Part shown: piece by piece, positions 24,250-31,732 of the stretch | Layout: each line of letters begins with the position of its first letter | How positions within the stretch are numbered: the first letter of the stretch is position 1 | Source of the DNA: PALSA-612 sp963791225 | Lineage (GTDB): Bacteria; Actinomycetota; Thermoleophilia; Gaiellales; Gaiellaceae | Assembly (NCBI GenBank): GCA_963791225.1 | Contig: CAWBRV010000003.1 | Coordinates: forward strand, 1,178,001 to 1,242,000 | Length of the DNA: 64,000 bases | Direction of reading: 5' to 3' | Notes under the pieces: generated by a model | The model's input: only the letters and a program-made list of their open reading frames with translations | Told to the model about the DNA's origin: nothing | Databases searched by the model: none | Translations under genes and position numbers: made by a program

Positions 24250-25007
24250 TCCGGATCGGCGTAGTAGAGCGTCGTCTCGGCGGGACGGAAGCCGACGCGC
24301 GTGTAGACGGACTGCGCGCCCTCCGAGCCGGGTGAGAGGAAGAGGAGTTCGGCGCCTCGCCCGGCGGCGGCGCGGGCGGCGGCAGCGGTCATCGCCGCGC
24401 CGATGCCGCGGCTCCGAGCGTGCGCGAGGACGCCGACGCCCGCGACTTCCGACAGGCCGTCGAGCGGCGGCGTCGCCGAGGCGATTGCGACCGGCTCGCC
24501 GTCGAGCAGGCCGAGGAGCGACGGTCCGCGAATCGCCGACCGCGACAGCCACTCGGTCACGTCGTCGTCGGATGCCTCGAGCTCGTCCCCGGCTCCGAAG
24601 GCCCGGCTGCCGACCGTGATCGTCGCGCGCGGATCGCTCGTGGCCGGCACGACGGCGAGCCCTGGGACGGCAGGCGGCTCGGCGATCTCTCCGGCCGGGC
24701 AGATCATCAGCGGCGCCCGCAGCTCGACGTCGAAGCCTGCCTCCTCGAGCGAGCCGGCGAGCCCCGGCGCGAATCCCTCGACGTACTCGAAGCGAGGCAG
24801 CCGTCCGCGTGACCGGAACGCTTCCCGCAGGGCCCCGAGCGGCGCGCTGAGGTCACCTTCGGCGGGCTCGTCCGGGATGGCGTAGTTGAAGTAGCGCAAC
24901 GGGTCGCGCAGGTTGAAGAACGCGGTGAACGGCGGCACCGGGACGGCATCCCACAACCCGTGCGCGGTCGCGCGAAGATAGGACTGGATGCGATCGGCGC
25001 GCGTCAC
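24246..25007 (-). CDS. GNAT-family N-acetyltransferase
   Basis: 253 aa. The C-terminal GNAT domain has the acetyl-CoA loop VLAHARSRGIGAAMTAAA and ends with FLSPGSEGAQSVYTRVGFRPAE. The N-terminal 110 residues form a second, degenerate GNAT-like half. The acceptor is unknown. It starts with GTG 12 nt after the methyltransferase stop and is coupled to the sigma factor gene, so the three form one minus-strand transcript. Confidence 0.85.
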   Translation of the reverse strand: MTRADRIQSYLRATAHGLWDAVPVPPFTAFFNLRDPLRYFNYAIPDEPAEGDLSAPLGALREAFRSRGRLPRFEYVEGFAPGLAGSLEEAGFDVELRAPLMICPAGEIAEPPAVPGLAVVPATSDPRATITVGSRAFGAGDELEASDDDVTEWLSRSAIRGPSLLGLLDGEPVAIASATPPLDGLSEVAGVGVLAHARSRGIGAAMTAAAARAAAGRGAELLFLSPGSEGAQSVYTRVGFRPAETTLYYADPE

Positions 25008-25019
25008 CCGCGCCGAAGG

Positions 25020-25649
25020 CTACGCGGGCTTCAGCGCGTGGCCGAGGATGAACGGCCTGACGATCTTCGGCGACCCGTCCGCCAGCTCGCCGTGCTCGAC
25101 GTCCTCCACGTCGAAGGCCGCCTGGATCCTCGGCAGCGTGTCACGGTTGCAGTGGCAGCCGAAGCAAACGGCCTTCCAGAGCCCTTCGTACCGGTCCTGC
25201 TTGCGCGCGAGCTCCGGATCGTCCGACCGCACGTGCTCCGTGAACAGGTACCTGCCCCCCGGCTTCAGGACCCGCCGCATCTCGGCCAGCACGGGGTCCT
25301 GCTCGTCGACCGAGCAGAGGACGAACGAGGCGACGACCGTGTCGAACGAGTCGTCGGCGTAGGGCAGCGTCTCCCCGGGCGTGCGGGTGGTCACGATCTG
25401 GCGCCCGACCTTGGCTGCGCGTTTCTGCGCGCGTCTGAGCATGCCGTCGAGCCTGTCGGTCACGACCAGCTCGGTCACGCCCTCCGGGTAGTGGGGAAGA
25501 TTGAAGCCGGTGCCGGCGCCGACCTCGAGCACGCGGCCCTCCGCAGGTGCGAGGAGCTTCTGCCGGAGCTCGATCACGACCGGCTTCTTCTCGAACTGGC
25601 CGCCGAAGACGTCGGTCATGAACGGCGCGAGATGATCCCCGAGGCCCAT
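25020..25649 (-). CDS. Class I SAM-dependent methyltransferase
   Basis: 209 aa Rossmann methyltransferase. Motif I is VLEVGAGTGFNLPHY, motif II the acidic D in VVTDRLDGML, motif III SFDTVVASFVLCSV, and then RRVLKPGGRYLFTEHV. FGCHCNRDT and the overall order match METTL7-like/ubiquinone-methyltransferase-like proteins. The ATG at 25649 is preferred to the upstream in-frame codon because a CATACT -10 box lies 7 nt before it. Confidence 0.88.
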   Translation of the reverse strand: MGLGDHLAPFMTDVFGGQFEKKPVVIELRQKLLAPAEGRVLEVGAGTGFNLPHYPEGVTELVVTDRLDGMLRRAQKRAAKVGRQIVTTRTPGETLPYADDSFDTVVASFVLCSVDEQDPVLAEMRRVLKPGGRYLFTEHVRSDDPELARKQDRYEGLWKAVCFGCHCNRDTLPRIQAAFDVEDVEHGELADGSPKIVRPFILGHALKPA

Positions 25650-25656
25650 GCGGCGG

Positions 25657-25677
25657 AGTATGGCGCATTCATACAAT
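25657..25677. promoter_or_regulatory. Divergent pair of leaderless promoters
   Basis: CATACT on the minus strand (25657-25662) lies 7 nt before the methyltransferase ATG. TACAAT on the plus strand (25672-25677) lies 6 nt before the NIPSNAP GTG. The two genes start only 35 bp apart and neither has an SD. Confidence 0.55.
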
Positions 25678-25683
25678 CGGCTC

Positions 25684-25998
25684 GTGATCGTCGAGGAGCG
25701 CACCTACCACGTGATCACGGGCAAGCTGCCCGAGGTCCTCAAGCTGTACGAGCAAGAGGGGATCGCGCTCCAGCAGGAGTTCCTCGGCAACCTGCTCGGC
25801 TGGTTCACGGTCGATGTCGGCGAGCTCTCGTCCGTCGTCAGCCTCTGGGGCTACGAGAGCTACGGCGAGCGCGAGCGGCGGCGCGCGGAGCTGCAGGCCG
25901 ACGAGCGCTGGAAAGCGTTCCTCGCCAGGCTGCAGCCGCTCCTGCACACGCAGTGGAACCGGATCCTGGTGCCGACCTCGTTCTCGCCGATCCAGTGA
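25684..25998 (+). CDS. NIPSNAP family protein
   Basis: 104 aa ferredoxin-like (dimeric alpha-beta barrel) fold. It begins VIVEERTYHVITGKLPEVLKLYEQEG and has VGELSSVVSLWGYESYGERERRR and WNRILVPTSF, all typical of NIPSNAP domains. Biochemical role is uncertain; such genes often accompany catabolic operons. The GTG at 25684 is favoured by the TACAAT box. It is the likely first gene of the region leading to 30877, though a strong palindrome separates it from the SDR. Confidence 0.82.
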   Translation: MIVEERTYHVITGKLPEVLKLYEQEGIALQQEFLGNLLGWFTVDVGELSSVVSLWGYESYGERERRRAELQADERWKAFLARLQPLLHTQWNRILVPTSFSPIQ

Positions 25999-25999
25999 C

Positions 26000-26026
26000 G
26001 GCCTTGCAACAAGGTGTTGCAAGGCC
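26000..26026. promoter_or_regulatory. Perfect 12-bp inverted repeat upstream of the catabolic operon
   Basis: GGCCTTGCAACA (26000-26011), a 3-nt spacer AGG, then TGTTGCAAGGCC (26015-26026): a perfect inverted repeat beginning 2 nt after the NIPSNAP stop and ending 15 nt before the SDR ATG. It could be an operator for a dimeric repressor, an attenuating hairpin, or a terminator without a T-run. The TTGCAACA core is less GC-rich than its surroundings, which favours a protein-binding site. Confidence 0.65.
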
Positions 26027-26041
26027 GGAGAGGCGCTCGCG

Positions 26042-26764
26042 ATGAGTGGGTCGCTCGACGGCAAGGTCGCGATCGTCACCGGCGGCGCGCAGGGGATCGG
26101 CCGGGCGATCGTGGACGGGCTCGCGGGCGAGGGCGCGACCGTCGTGGTCGCCGACCTCGAACCGCCGGAGGGAGGGATCCGCGCCGACGTGTCCAGCGAG
26201 GCGGATGTGGAGGCGATGGTGCGAGAGACGGTCGACCGCCACGGCGGCGTCGACATCCTCGTCAACAACGCCGGGCTCTACGCGTCGCTCGCGATGCGGC
26301 CGTTCGACCAGATCCCGCTCGAGGAGTGGCGGCAGGTGATGGACGTCAACGTCGCGTCGATGTTCCTGACCTGCCGTGCGGTCGTGCCGCTGATGCGCGA
26401 CCGCGGCGGCGGCAAGATCGTCAACATCTCGTCCGGGACGCCGTTTCGGGGCGTGCCGTTCCTGCTCCACTACGTGACGAGCAAGGGCGCGATCGTCGCG
26501 TTCACGCGGGCACTCGCGAAGGAGCTCGGCAAGGACTCGATCCACGTGAACTGCGTCGCGCCCGGCTTCACCATGACCGACGGGGTCATGGCCAACCCGG
26601 AGGTGGTGGAGAAGCTCCGCGACGCGTCGGTCGCGGCACGGACGCTGCAACGCGACCAGGTGCCGGAGGACGTCGTCGGCGCCGTCGTGTTCCTCTGCGG
26701 CCCGGGCGCAGAATTCATCACCGGCCAGACGATGGTGATCGACGGGGGCCAGTACTTCCATTGA
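26042..26764 (+). CDS. Short-chain dehydrogenase/reductase (SDR)
   Basis: 240 aa classical SDR. TGGAQGIGRA binds the dinucleotide, and VVVADLE has the Asp that favours NAD. NNAGLYASL, the catalytic Ser in NISSG, YVTSK (YxxxK) and a terminal TGQTMVIDGGQYFH complete the family pattern. It probably oxidises a secondary alcohol. It is the first of six genes linked by 4-nt overlaps (one has a short gap) ending with an amidase. The stop TGA is shared with the next gene's TTG start. Confidence 0.92.
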   Translation: MSGSLDGKVAIVTGGAQGIGRAIVDGLAGEGATVVVADLEPPEGGIRADVSSEADVEAMVRETVDRHGGVDILVNNAGLYASLAMRPFDQIPLEEWRQVMDVNVASMFLTCRAVVPLMRDRGGGKIVNISSGTPFRGVPFLLHYVTSKGAIVAFTRALAKELGKDSIHVNCVAPGFTMTDGVMANPEVVEKLRDASVAARTLQRDQVPEDVVGAVVFLCGPGAEFITGQTMVIDGGQYFH

Positions 26765-27249
26765 GGGTCAAGCGCTTTCCTGACGGCGTGGCCACCGAGG
26801 CCGGCCCGCGCGTCGTGTACGACGTCACGCGCGACGAGGCGCACTTCGGCGCCGCCCGCGTCGACGGCGACGCGATCGTCTGGGAGATCGACGAGCGGCC
26901 GGAAGGAGAGTGGCTCGTCCGTTGCGACCGCGTCGACTTCGCGCCGGGCAGTGTCGCGTACCAGCACAGGCATCCGGGCGCCGGGATCCGCGTCCTGCTC
27001 GAGGGGCGCATCCGGATCGACTCGGCCGGCGAGTCCCATGAGTACGGCCCGGGGGAGTGGTGGTACGAGAGTGGCCCGGAACCCGTCTTCGCCGCAGCGT
27101 CGGAGGACGAGGAGACGGCCTTCGTGCGGGTGATGCTCGTCCCGCGCGAGCTCGAGGGGCAGCGGACGATCCGCTACGTCGATCCCGCCGACGACGAGAA
27201 ACCGAAGCTCCAGCGGGCGCGGATCTACCTCGAGCATCCGTTGGCGTGA
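26761..27249 (+). CDS. Cupin-domain protein
   Basis: 162 aa from a TTG that overlaps the SDR stop (TTGA); an in-frame GTG at 26788 is the alternative. The single cupin has SVAYQHRHPGAGIRVLLEGRIRI and YGPGEWWYESGPEPVFAA. It has His-His ligands but a less usual second motif. The N-terminal strand region WEIDERPEGEWLVRCDRVDF is unassigned. It lies between the SDR and the ThDP enzyme, so a step in the same pathway is likely; the reaction is unknown. Confidence 0.8.
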   Translation: MRVKRFPDGVATEAGPRVVYDVTRDEAHFGAARVDGDAIVWEIDERPEGEWLVRCDRVDFAPGSVAYQHRHPGAGIRVLLEGRIRIDSAGESHEYGPGEWWYESGPEPVFAAASEDEETAFVRVMLVPRELEGQRTIRYVDPADDEKPKLQRARIYLEHPLA

Positions 27250-28907
27250 GCCGTACCGGCGGCCAGGTGCTCGTCGACCAGCTCGAGCTGCACGGCGTCG
27301 AGCACGCGTTCTGCGTCCCGGGCGAGAGCTACCTCGCCGTGCTCGACGCGCTGCACGACGCGAACATCCGCCTCGTCTCGTGCCGTCACGAGGCCGCCGC
27401 CGCGAACATGGCCGAGGCGTACGGGAAGCTGACCGGCCGGCCGGGCGTGTGCCTCGTCACCCGCGGGCCGGGCGCGACGCACGCGAGTGTCGGGGTGCAC
27501 ATCGCCTCGCAGGACTCGACGCCGATGATCCTGCTCGTCGGCCAGGCGCCCCGTGCGTTCCTCGGCCGCGACGCTTTCCAGGAGCTCGACTACCCTCACG
27601 CCTTCGGCGGCCTCGGCCTCGCCAAGTGGGCTGCCGAGGCCGACGCGGCCGAGCGCCTGCCCGAGCTCGTCGCGCGCGCGTTCTCGGTGGCGCTGGGCGG
27701 CCGTCCCGGGCCTGTCGTGCTCGCGCTGCCCGAGGACGTGCTGTTCGAGGAGACCGACGCCCCGGACGCGGCGCCCGCGCACGTGGCCCATCCGGCTCCC
27801 GGCGACGCTGACCTGACGCGGCTCGGCGAGCTGCTCGCCCAGGCGGAGCGGCCGCTCGCGATCGTCGGCGAGGGAGGCTGGACTGCCGAGACCGCGGCGG
27901 CGGTCGTTGCCTTCTGCGAGGCGAACCGGATCCCGGTCGCTGCCTCGTTCCGGTGCCAGGACTACGTCGACAACCGCTCCGACGTCTACGTCGGACACCT
28001 CACGCTCGGGATGGATGCAAAGCTCGCGCAGCGGGTCGAGGACGCCGACCTGATCCTGGCGCTCGGCGGCCGGCTCGGCGAGGTGACGACCCGCGGCTAC
28101 ACGCTGCTGGAGGCACCGCGTCCGCGACAGACGCTCGTCCACGCGCATCCCGATCCGGCCGAGCTCGGGCGCGTGTACGAGGCGGAGCTGCCGATCGTCA
28201 CGGCCCTGCCGGAGCTCGCGACCGCGCTGTCGCAGCTCGGCGTCCTCGACCCGTCCCGATGGGAGGGCTGGGCCGTGTCCGCCCGCGCCGACTACGTGGC
28301 CAGTCTCGCGCGACGGCCGGTGCCGGGAGGCGTCGATCTCGGCGAGGTGCTCGCGTTCCTGCGCCGCCGGCTCCCGGAGGACGCGGTGCTCGCCTGTGGC
28401 GCCGGCAACTTCACGGTCTGGGTGCACCGCTACTTCGAGTTTCACCGCTACCCGACGCAGCTCGCCCCGCGCGCGGGCGCGATGGGCTACGGCCTGCCCG
28501 CCGCACTGACCGCCAAGGTCCTCGATCCCGCGCGGCCCGCCGTCTGCATCGCGGGCGACGGGGACTTCATGATGAGCTCGGCCGAGCTGGCCACGGCCGT
28601 CCAGTACGGCCTCGACGTCGTCGTCCTCGTCGTCGACAACGGCATGTACGGGACGATTCGCATGCACCAGGAGCGGCTCTATCCGGGCCGGGTCGTCGGC
28701 ACCGATCTCGTCAACCCCGACTTCGCGGCGTTCGCGCGTTCGTTCGGTTGCCATGCCGAGACGGTTGCGAGCACCGGGGAGGTCGAGGGCGCGTTCGAGC
28801 GCGCAGTCGCGTCCGGCAAGCCGGCGGTCATCGCCCTGCGCGTCGATCCGGAGGCGATCCACCCGCGGCAGACGATCTCCGAGATTCGCGCCGCCGCGGC
28901 CGAATAG
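27246..28907 (+). CDS. Thiamine-diphosphate enzyme, acetolactate-synthase-like
   Basis: 553 aa with the full three-domain ThDP layout. The N-terminal PYR domain has FCVPGESYLAVLDAL and the catalytic Glu in SCRHEAAAANMAEAYG. A central domain follows, and the C-terminal PP domain has GDGDFMMSSAELATAVQYGLDVVVLVVDNG (GDG to N metal/ThDP motif, abbreviated). It resembles large subunits of acetolactate synthase, but no regulatory subunit is nearby, so a decarboxylase or carboligase acting on a 2-oxo acid is more likely. The GTG start overlaps the cupin stop by 4 nt. Confidence 0.9.
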   Translation: MSRTGGQVLVDQLELHGVEHAFCVPGESYLAVLDALHDANIRLVSCRHEAAAANMAEAYGKLTGRPGVCLVTRGPGATHASVGVHIASQDSTPMILLVGQAPRAFLGRDAFQELDYPHAFGGLGLAKWAAEADAAERLPELVARAFSVALGGRPGPVVLALPEDVLFEETDAPDAAPAHVAHPAPGDADLTRLGELLAQAERPLAIVGEGGWTAETAAAVVAFCEANRIPVAASFRCQDYVDNRSDVYVGHLTLGMDAKLAQRVEDADLILALGGRLGEVTTRGYTLLEAPRPRQTLVHAHPDPAELGRVYEAELPIVTALPELATALSQLGVLDPSRWEGWAVSARADYVASLARRPVPGGVDLGEVLAFLRRRLPEDAVLACGAGNFTVWVHRYFEFHRYPTQLAPRAGAMGYGLPAALTAKVLDPARPAVCIAGDGDFMMSSAELATAVQYGLDVVVLVVDNGMYGTIRMHQERLYPGRVVGTDLVNPDFAAFARSFGCHAETVASTGEVEGAFERAVASGKPAVIALRVDPEAIHPRQTISEIRAAAAE

Positions 28908-28910
28908 GCT
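28905..28910 (+). promoter_or_regulatory. Possible internal promoter before the SRPBCC gene
   Basis: TAGGCT, whose first three bases are the ThDP enzyme's stop codon, is followed about 22 nt later by GAGGAGC and the ATG at 28939. This is the only non-overlapping junction in the operon downstream of the SDR. Confidence 0.35.
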
Positions 28911-28938
28911 TACGTCCCAGCGACACGAGAGGAGCAAC

Positions 28939-29382
28939 ATGGCGAAGGCGTACTTCTCGACGGTGATCGACGCGCCCGTGGACCAGGTCTGGGCCGTGGC
29001 CCGGGACTTCAACGCTCTCGGCACGTGGAACGCCGAGATGGTGCCGACGTGCGAGATCGAGGACGGCAAGGCCGGCGACCAGGTCGGCGCGATCAGGAAC
29101 TTCACGCTCGCGAACGGCGCGCACCTCCGGGAGCAGATGCTCGAGCACTCCGATCGCGATCGCACGTATTCGTACGACTTCCAGAAGCATCCGTTCGAGG
29201 GCGTCGAGAACTACTACGCCACGATCCAGTTCCTCCCGATCACCGAGACGAACCAGACGTTCGTGCAGTGGTCGACGACGTTCGACTGCGCGCCCGACCA
29301 GATCGACCACTGGGAGGACTTCTACGCGACCGAGGTGTTCAAGGGCGCGGTCGGGGCCTTGAAGGCGTACGTCGCAACGTGA
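28939..29382 (+). CDS. SRPBCC (START/PYR1-like) family protein
   Basis: 147 aa. It begins MAKAYFSTVIDAPVDQVWAVARDFN, the typical first strand and helix of polyketide-cyclase/Bet-v1-like ligand-binding proteins, and ends with the long C-terminal helix (FYATEVFKGAVGALKAY). These proteins bind hydrophobic or aromatic molecules and some catalyse cyclisation or dehydration. A GAGGAG SD precedes the ATG. The stop overlaps the RidA start. Confidence 0.86.
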   Translation: MAKAYFSTVIDAPVDQVWAVARDFNALGTWNAEMVPTCEIEDGKAGDQVGAIRNFTLANGAHLREQMLEHSDRDRTYSYDFQKHPFEGVENYYATIQFLPITETNQTFVQWSTTFDCAPDQIDHWEDFYATEVFKGAVGALKAYVAT

Positions 29383-29768
29383 GCGCGCGCCAGGAATACA
29401 GGGTCGAGGGGCTGCCCGAGCCGTTCTCGCACTACACGGACGCCGTCCGCGCCGGCGACCTGCTCTTCGTCTCCGGGTGCGTCTCGGTCGACGCCGAGGG
29501 CAACCTCGTCGGTGTCGGAGACGTGGTCGCACAGGCGCGGCAGGTGTTCGCGAACATCGGCCTTGCGTTGGCGGCTGCGGGCGCATCCTTCGCGGACGTG
29601 GTCAAGGTGACGACCTTCCTCACGGACATCGACGATCGGGCGCGGATCAACCCCGTCCGGCAAGAGGTTTTCGGCGACGCGCGGCCGGCGAGCACGCTCG
29701 TCGAGGTGAGCGCCCTCGTCCTGCCCGAGTTCCTGATCGAGGTCGAGGCGGTCGCGGTCATCCCGTGA
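29379..29768 (+). CDS. RidA/YjgF family protein
   Basis: 129 aa. The family core is present: FVSGCVSVDAEGNLVG, VVAQARQVFANIGLALAAAGASFADVVKVTTFLTD, and PASTLVEVSALVLPEFLIEVEAVAV. RidA proteins hydrolyse reactive enamines/imines to ketones plus ammonia, and some act on aminoacrylates in ring-cleavage pathways. The canonical substrate-binding Arg (about position 105) is replaced within ARPAST, so substrate choice may differ. It starts with GTG, with 4-nt overlaps on both sides. Confidence 0.9.
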   Translation: MSARQEYRVEGLPEPFSHYTDAVRAGDLLFVSGCVSVDAEGNLVGVGDVVAQARQVFANIGLALAAAGASFADVVKVTTFLTDIDDRARINPVRQEVFGDARPASTLVEVSALVLPEFLIEVEAVAVIP

Positions 29769-30877
29769 GCCTCGATCCGTACAACGCGCTGATCACCCGG
29801 GTCGAGCCGGATCCGGAGGTCAGGCCGGGGCCGCTCTCGGGCAAGCGGCTGCTCGTCAAGGACCTGATCGACACGGCCGGCATCCGCACGACCTACGGCT
29901 CGCAGATCTACGGCGACCACGTGCCCGAACGGACGGCGCCGGCGGTGACCAGGCTGCTCGACGCCGGGGCCGTGCTCGTCGGTAAGACGAACCTGCCGGA
30001 GTTCGCCTGGGCCGTGATGGGGCAGAACCCGTTCTACGGCACCGTCCACAATCCGGTCGCACCGGGGAAGACGACCGGCGGTTCGAGCTCGGGCAACGCG
30101 GCGGCGCTCGCGGCGGACCTGGGCGACATCGCGCTCGGCACGGACACGGGCTGCTCGATCCGGCTGCCGTCGGCCTGCTGCGAGACGGTCGGACTGAAGC
30201 CGCGCTGGGGCTCGATCGGCATCGAGGGCGTGTTCCCGCTGTGCCCGTCGCTCGATACGGTCGGGCCGATGGCCCGGACCGTCGACGAGGTGGCGCTCGT
30301 CTGGTCGATTCTCAAGGATGTGCCGGTGCCCGAGCCGCGGCTCAGCGGGGTGACGGTCGGGCTCCTCCGGCAGCCGCCGACGGTCGGTGACGGGCGCGAG
30401 ACCGAGCCGAGCGACCTGGCCGAGGACTGGGCCGCGCAGCTTCAGCAGCTCGGTGCGCGCGTCGTGGAGGCGCGGGTACCGGAGCCGTCGGCGAGCACGT
30501 GGCCCGTCTTCAACCACGAGGCGCTGCTGTCGCACCGGGCGACGTTCCCGTCGCGGGCGGCGGAGTACTCGGACGTGTGCCGCACGAAGCTCGACATCGC
30601 GTTGAAGACGACGACGGAGGAGGTCGAGCAGGCGTACCGTGCGCTCGAGGAGTGGCGCCGGTTCGAGCCGGAGGTCGATCTCTACGTCGCACCCTGCTAC
30701 ACCCAGGAGCTGCCGGCCGAGGACGCCGACGAGCTCGAGGTGCGCCTGCGCTTCTCGGAGTTCCTGCGCTGGGTGAACCTGATCGGCTGGGCCGGGCTCG
30801 CGATCGGGAACATGCAGCTGATCGCCCCGCACGACGAGACGGCGCTCGCCGCCGGCCTCGCCTGGGCTCGCGGCTGA
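29765..30877 (+). CDS. Amidase signature family hydrolase
   Basis: 370 aa, somewhat short for the family (usually 430-500), but the catalytic core is whole. The Lys is in LLVKDLIDTAG, the cis-Ser in GGSSSGNAAALAADL, and the nucleophile Ser in GTDTGCSIRLPSACCETVGLKP. It hydrolyses a carboxamide to acid plus ammonia. It is the last gene of the operon, after RidA; the pair suggests a nitrogen-containing substrate releasing ammonia twice. The GTG start overlaps the RidA stop. Confidence 0.9.
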   Translation: MSLDPYNALITRVEPDPEVRPGPLSGKRLLVKDLIDTAGIRTTYGSQIYGDHVPERTAPAVTRLLDAGAVLVGKTNLPEFAWAVMGQNPFYGTVHNPVAPGKTTGGSSSGNAAALAADLGDIALGTDTGCSIRLPSACCETVGLKPRWGSIGIEGVFPLCPSLDTVGPMARTVDEVALVWSILKDVPVPEPRLSGVTVGLLRQPPTVGDGRETEPSDLAEDWAAQLQQLGARVVEARVPEPSASTWPVFNHEALLSHRATFPSRAAEYSDVCRTKLDIALKTTTEEVEQAYRALEEWRRFEPEVDLYVAPCYTQELPAEDADELEVRLRFSEFLRWVNLIGWAGLAIGNMQLIAPHDETALAAGLAWARG

Positions 30878-30912
30878 GCCTCGAACCGTACGCGCCTATT
30901 GCGCGGAACTCG

Positions 30913-30940
30913 TGACACCCGCGTTCAGGGACTGTCCCTC
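30913..30940. repeat. GGGAC-T-GTCCC intergenic palindrome, copy H
   Basis: AGGGACTGTCCCT (30927-30939), preceded by GACACCCGCGTTC as in copy D. It lies between the converging amidase and enoyl-CoA hydratase genes, where it may also serve as a hairpin. Confidence 0.7.
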
Positions 30941-30955
30941 CCGAGCGGCGAGCAG

Positions 30956-31732
30956 CTAGGTGCCGCGGAAGTTCGGCGGGCGCTTCTCGACGAAGGCCTC
31001 GATGCCCTCGCGGAAATCGGCCGTCGACTTGAGCACGCCGTAGGCGAGGCCCTCGAGCTCGAGGCCGACGTGGAGCGGGCTGTCGTACACCTGGTTGAGG
31101 ACACGCTTGGCCATCGCCAGGGCGACCGGCGAGAGCGCGCTCAGCTCGGCGACGATGCGCGCGACTGCGTCGTCGAGCTCCGCGGCGGGCACGACCTCCG
31201 ACACGAGCCCCCAGGCGAGCGCCTCCTCGGGCGAGATCCGCTTGCGGCGCATGATCACGTCCTTCGCTCGGCCCAGGCCGACCAGCCGTGCCAACCGCTG
31301 CGTCCCGCCCGAGCCGGGGATCATCCCGAGCCCGATCTCCGGCAGCCCGAGCTGCGCGTCCTCCGAGCAGATCCGGAAGTCGCAGGCAAGCGAGAGCTCG
31401 AACCCGACGCCGAGGCAGTAGCCCTCGATCCGTGCCACGACCGGCTTCGAGCAGCGCTCGGGAGCCGCCACGTTGAAGGCGAGACTGGACATCTCGTCGA
31501 CCGAGGCAGTCAGGAACGAAGCGATGTCGCCGCCGGCCGTGAACGTTCCTCCGGCTCCCGTCAGCACGATCGCACGCACGGCGTCGTCACCGCCGAGCTC
31601 ACCGAAGGCTGCGGCGAGCTGGCTCCGCGCTGCGAGGGAGACCCGGTTGAGCTTGCCGGGGACGTCGAGCGTGATCGTGGCCACGCCGCCCGCCTCATCA
31701 AGCTCGACCCTGAACCCGTCGTAGTCCGTCAT
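30956..31732 (-). CDS. Enoyl-CoA hydratase/isomerase family protein
   Basis: 258 aa crotonase. The oxyanion-hole segments are FTAGGDIASF and EGYCLGVGFELSLACD. Catalytic-region residues are LGLPEIGLGMIPGSGGTQRLARLVG, where Glu and the GSGG loop match hydratases. It adds water across, or isomerises, an enoyl-CoA. Its ATG overlaps the CoA-ligase stop by 4 nt and it is the last gene of the second molybdenum-hydroxylase operon, which suggests the hydroxylated acid is processed as a CoA thioester. Confidence 0.92.
   Translation of the reverse strand: MTDYDGFRVELDEAGGVATITLDVPGKLNRVSLAARSQLAAAFGELGGDDAVRAIVLTGAGGTFTAGGDIASFLTASVDEMSSLAFNVAAPERCSKPVVARIEGYCLGVGFELSLACDFRICSEDAQLGLPEIGLGMIPGSGGTQRLARLVGLGRAKDVIMRRKRISPEEALAWGLVSEVVPAAELDDAVARIVAELSALSPVALAMAKRVLNQVYDSPLHVGLELEGLAYGVLKSTADFREGIEAFVEKRPPNFRGT

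Noticed and set aside
27225..29165. A 646-codon antisense frame opposite the ThDP enzyme
   Set aside because: High-GC coding regions give long antisense frames; the composition (Arg, Val, Gly, Leu) and lack of motifs mark it as a shadow.
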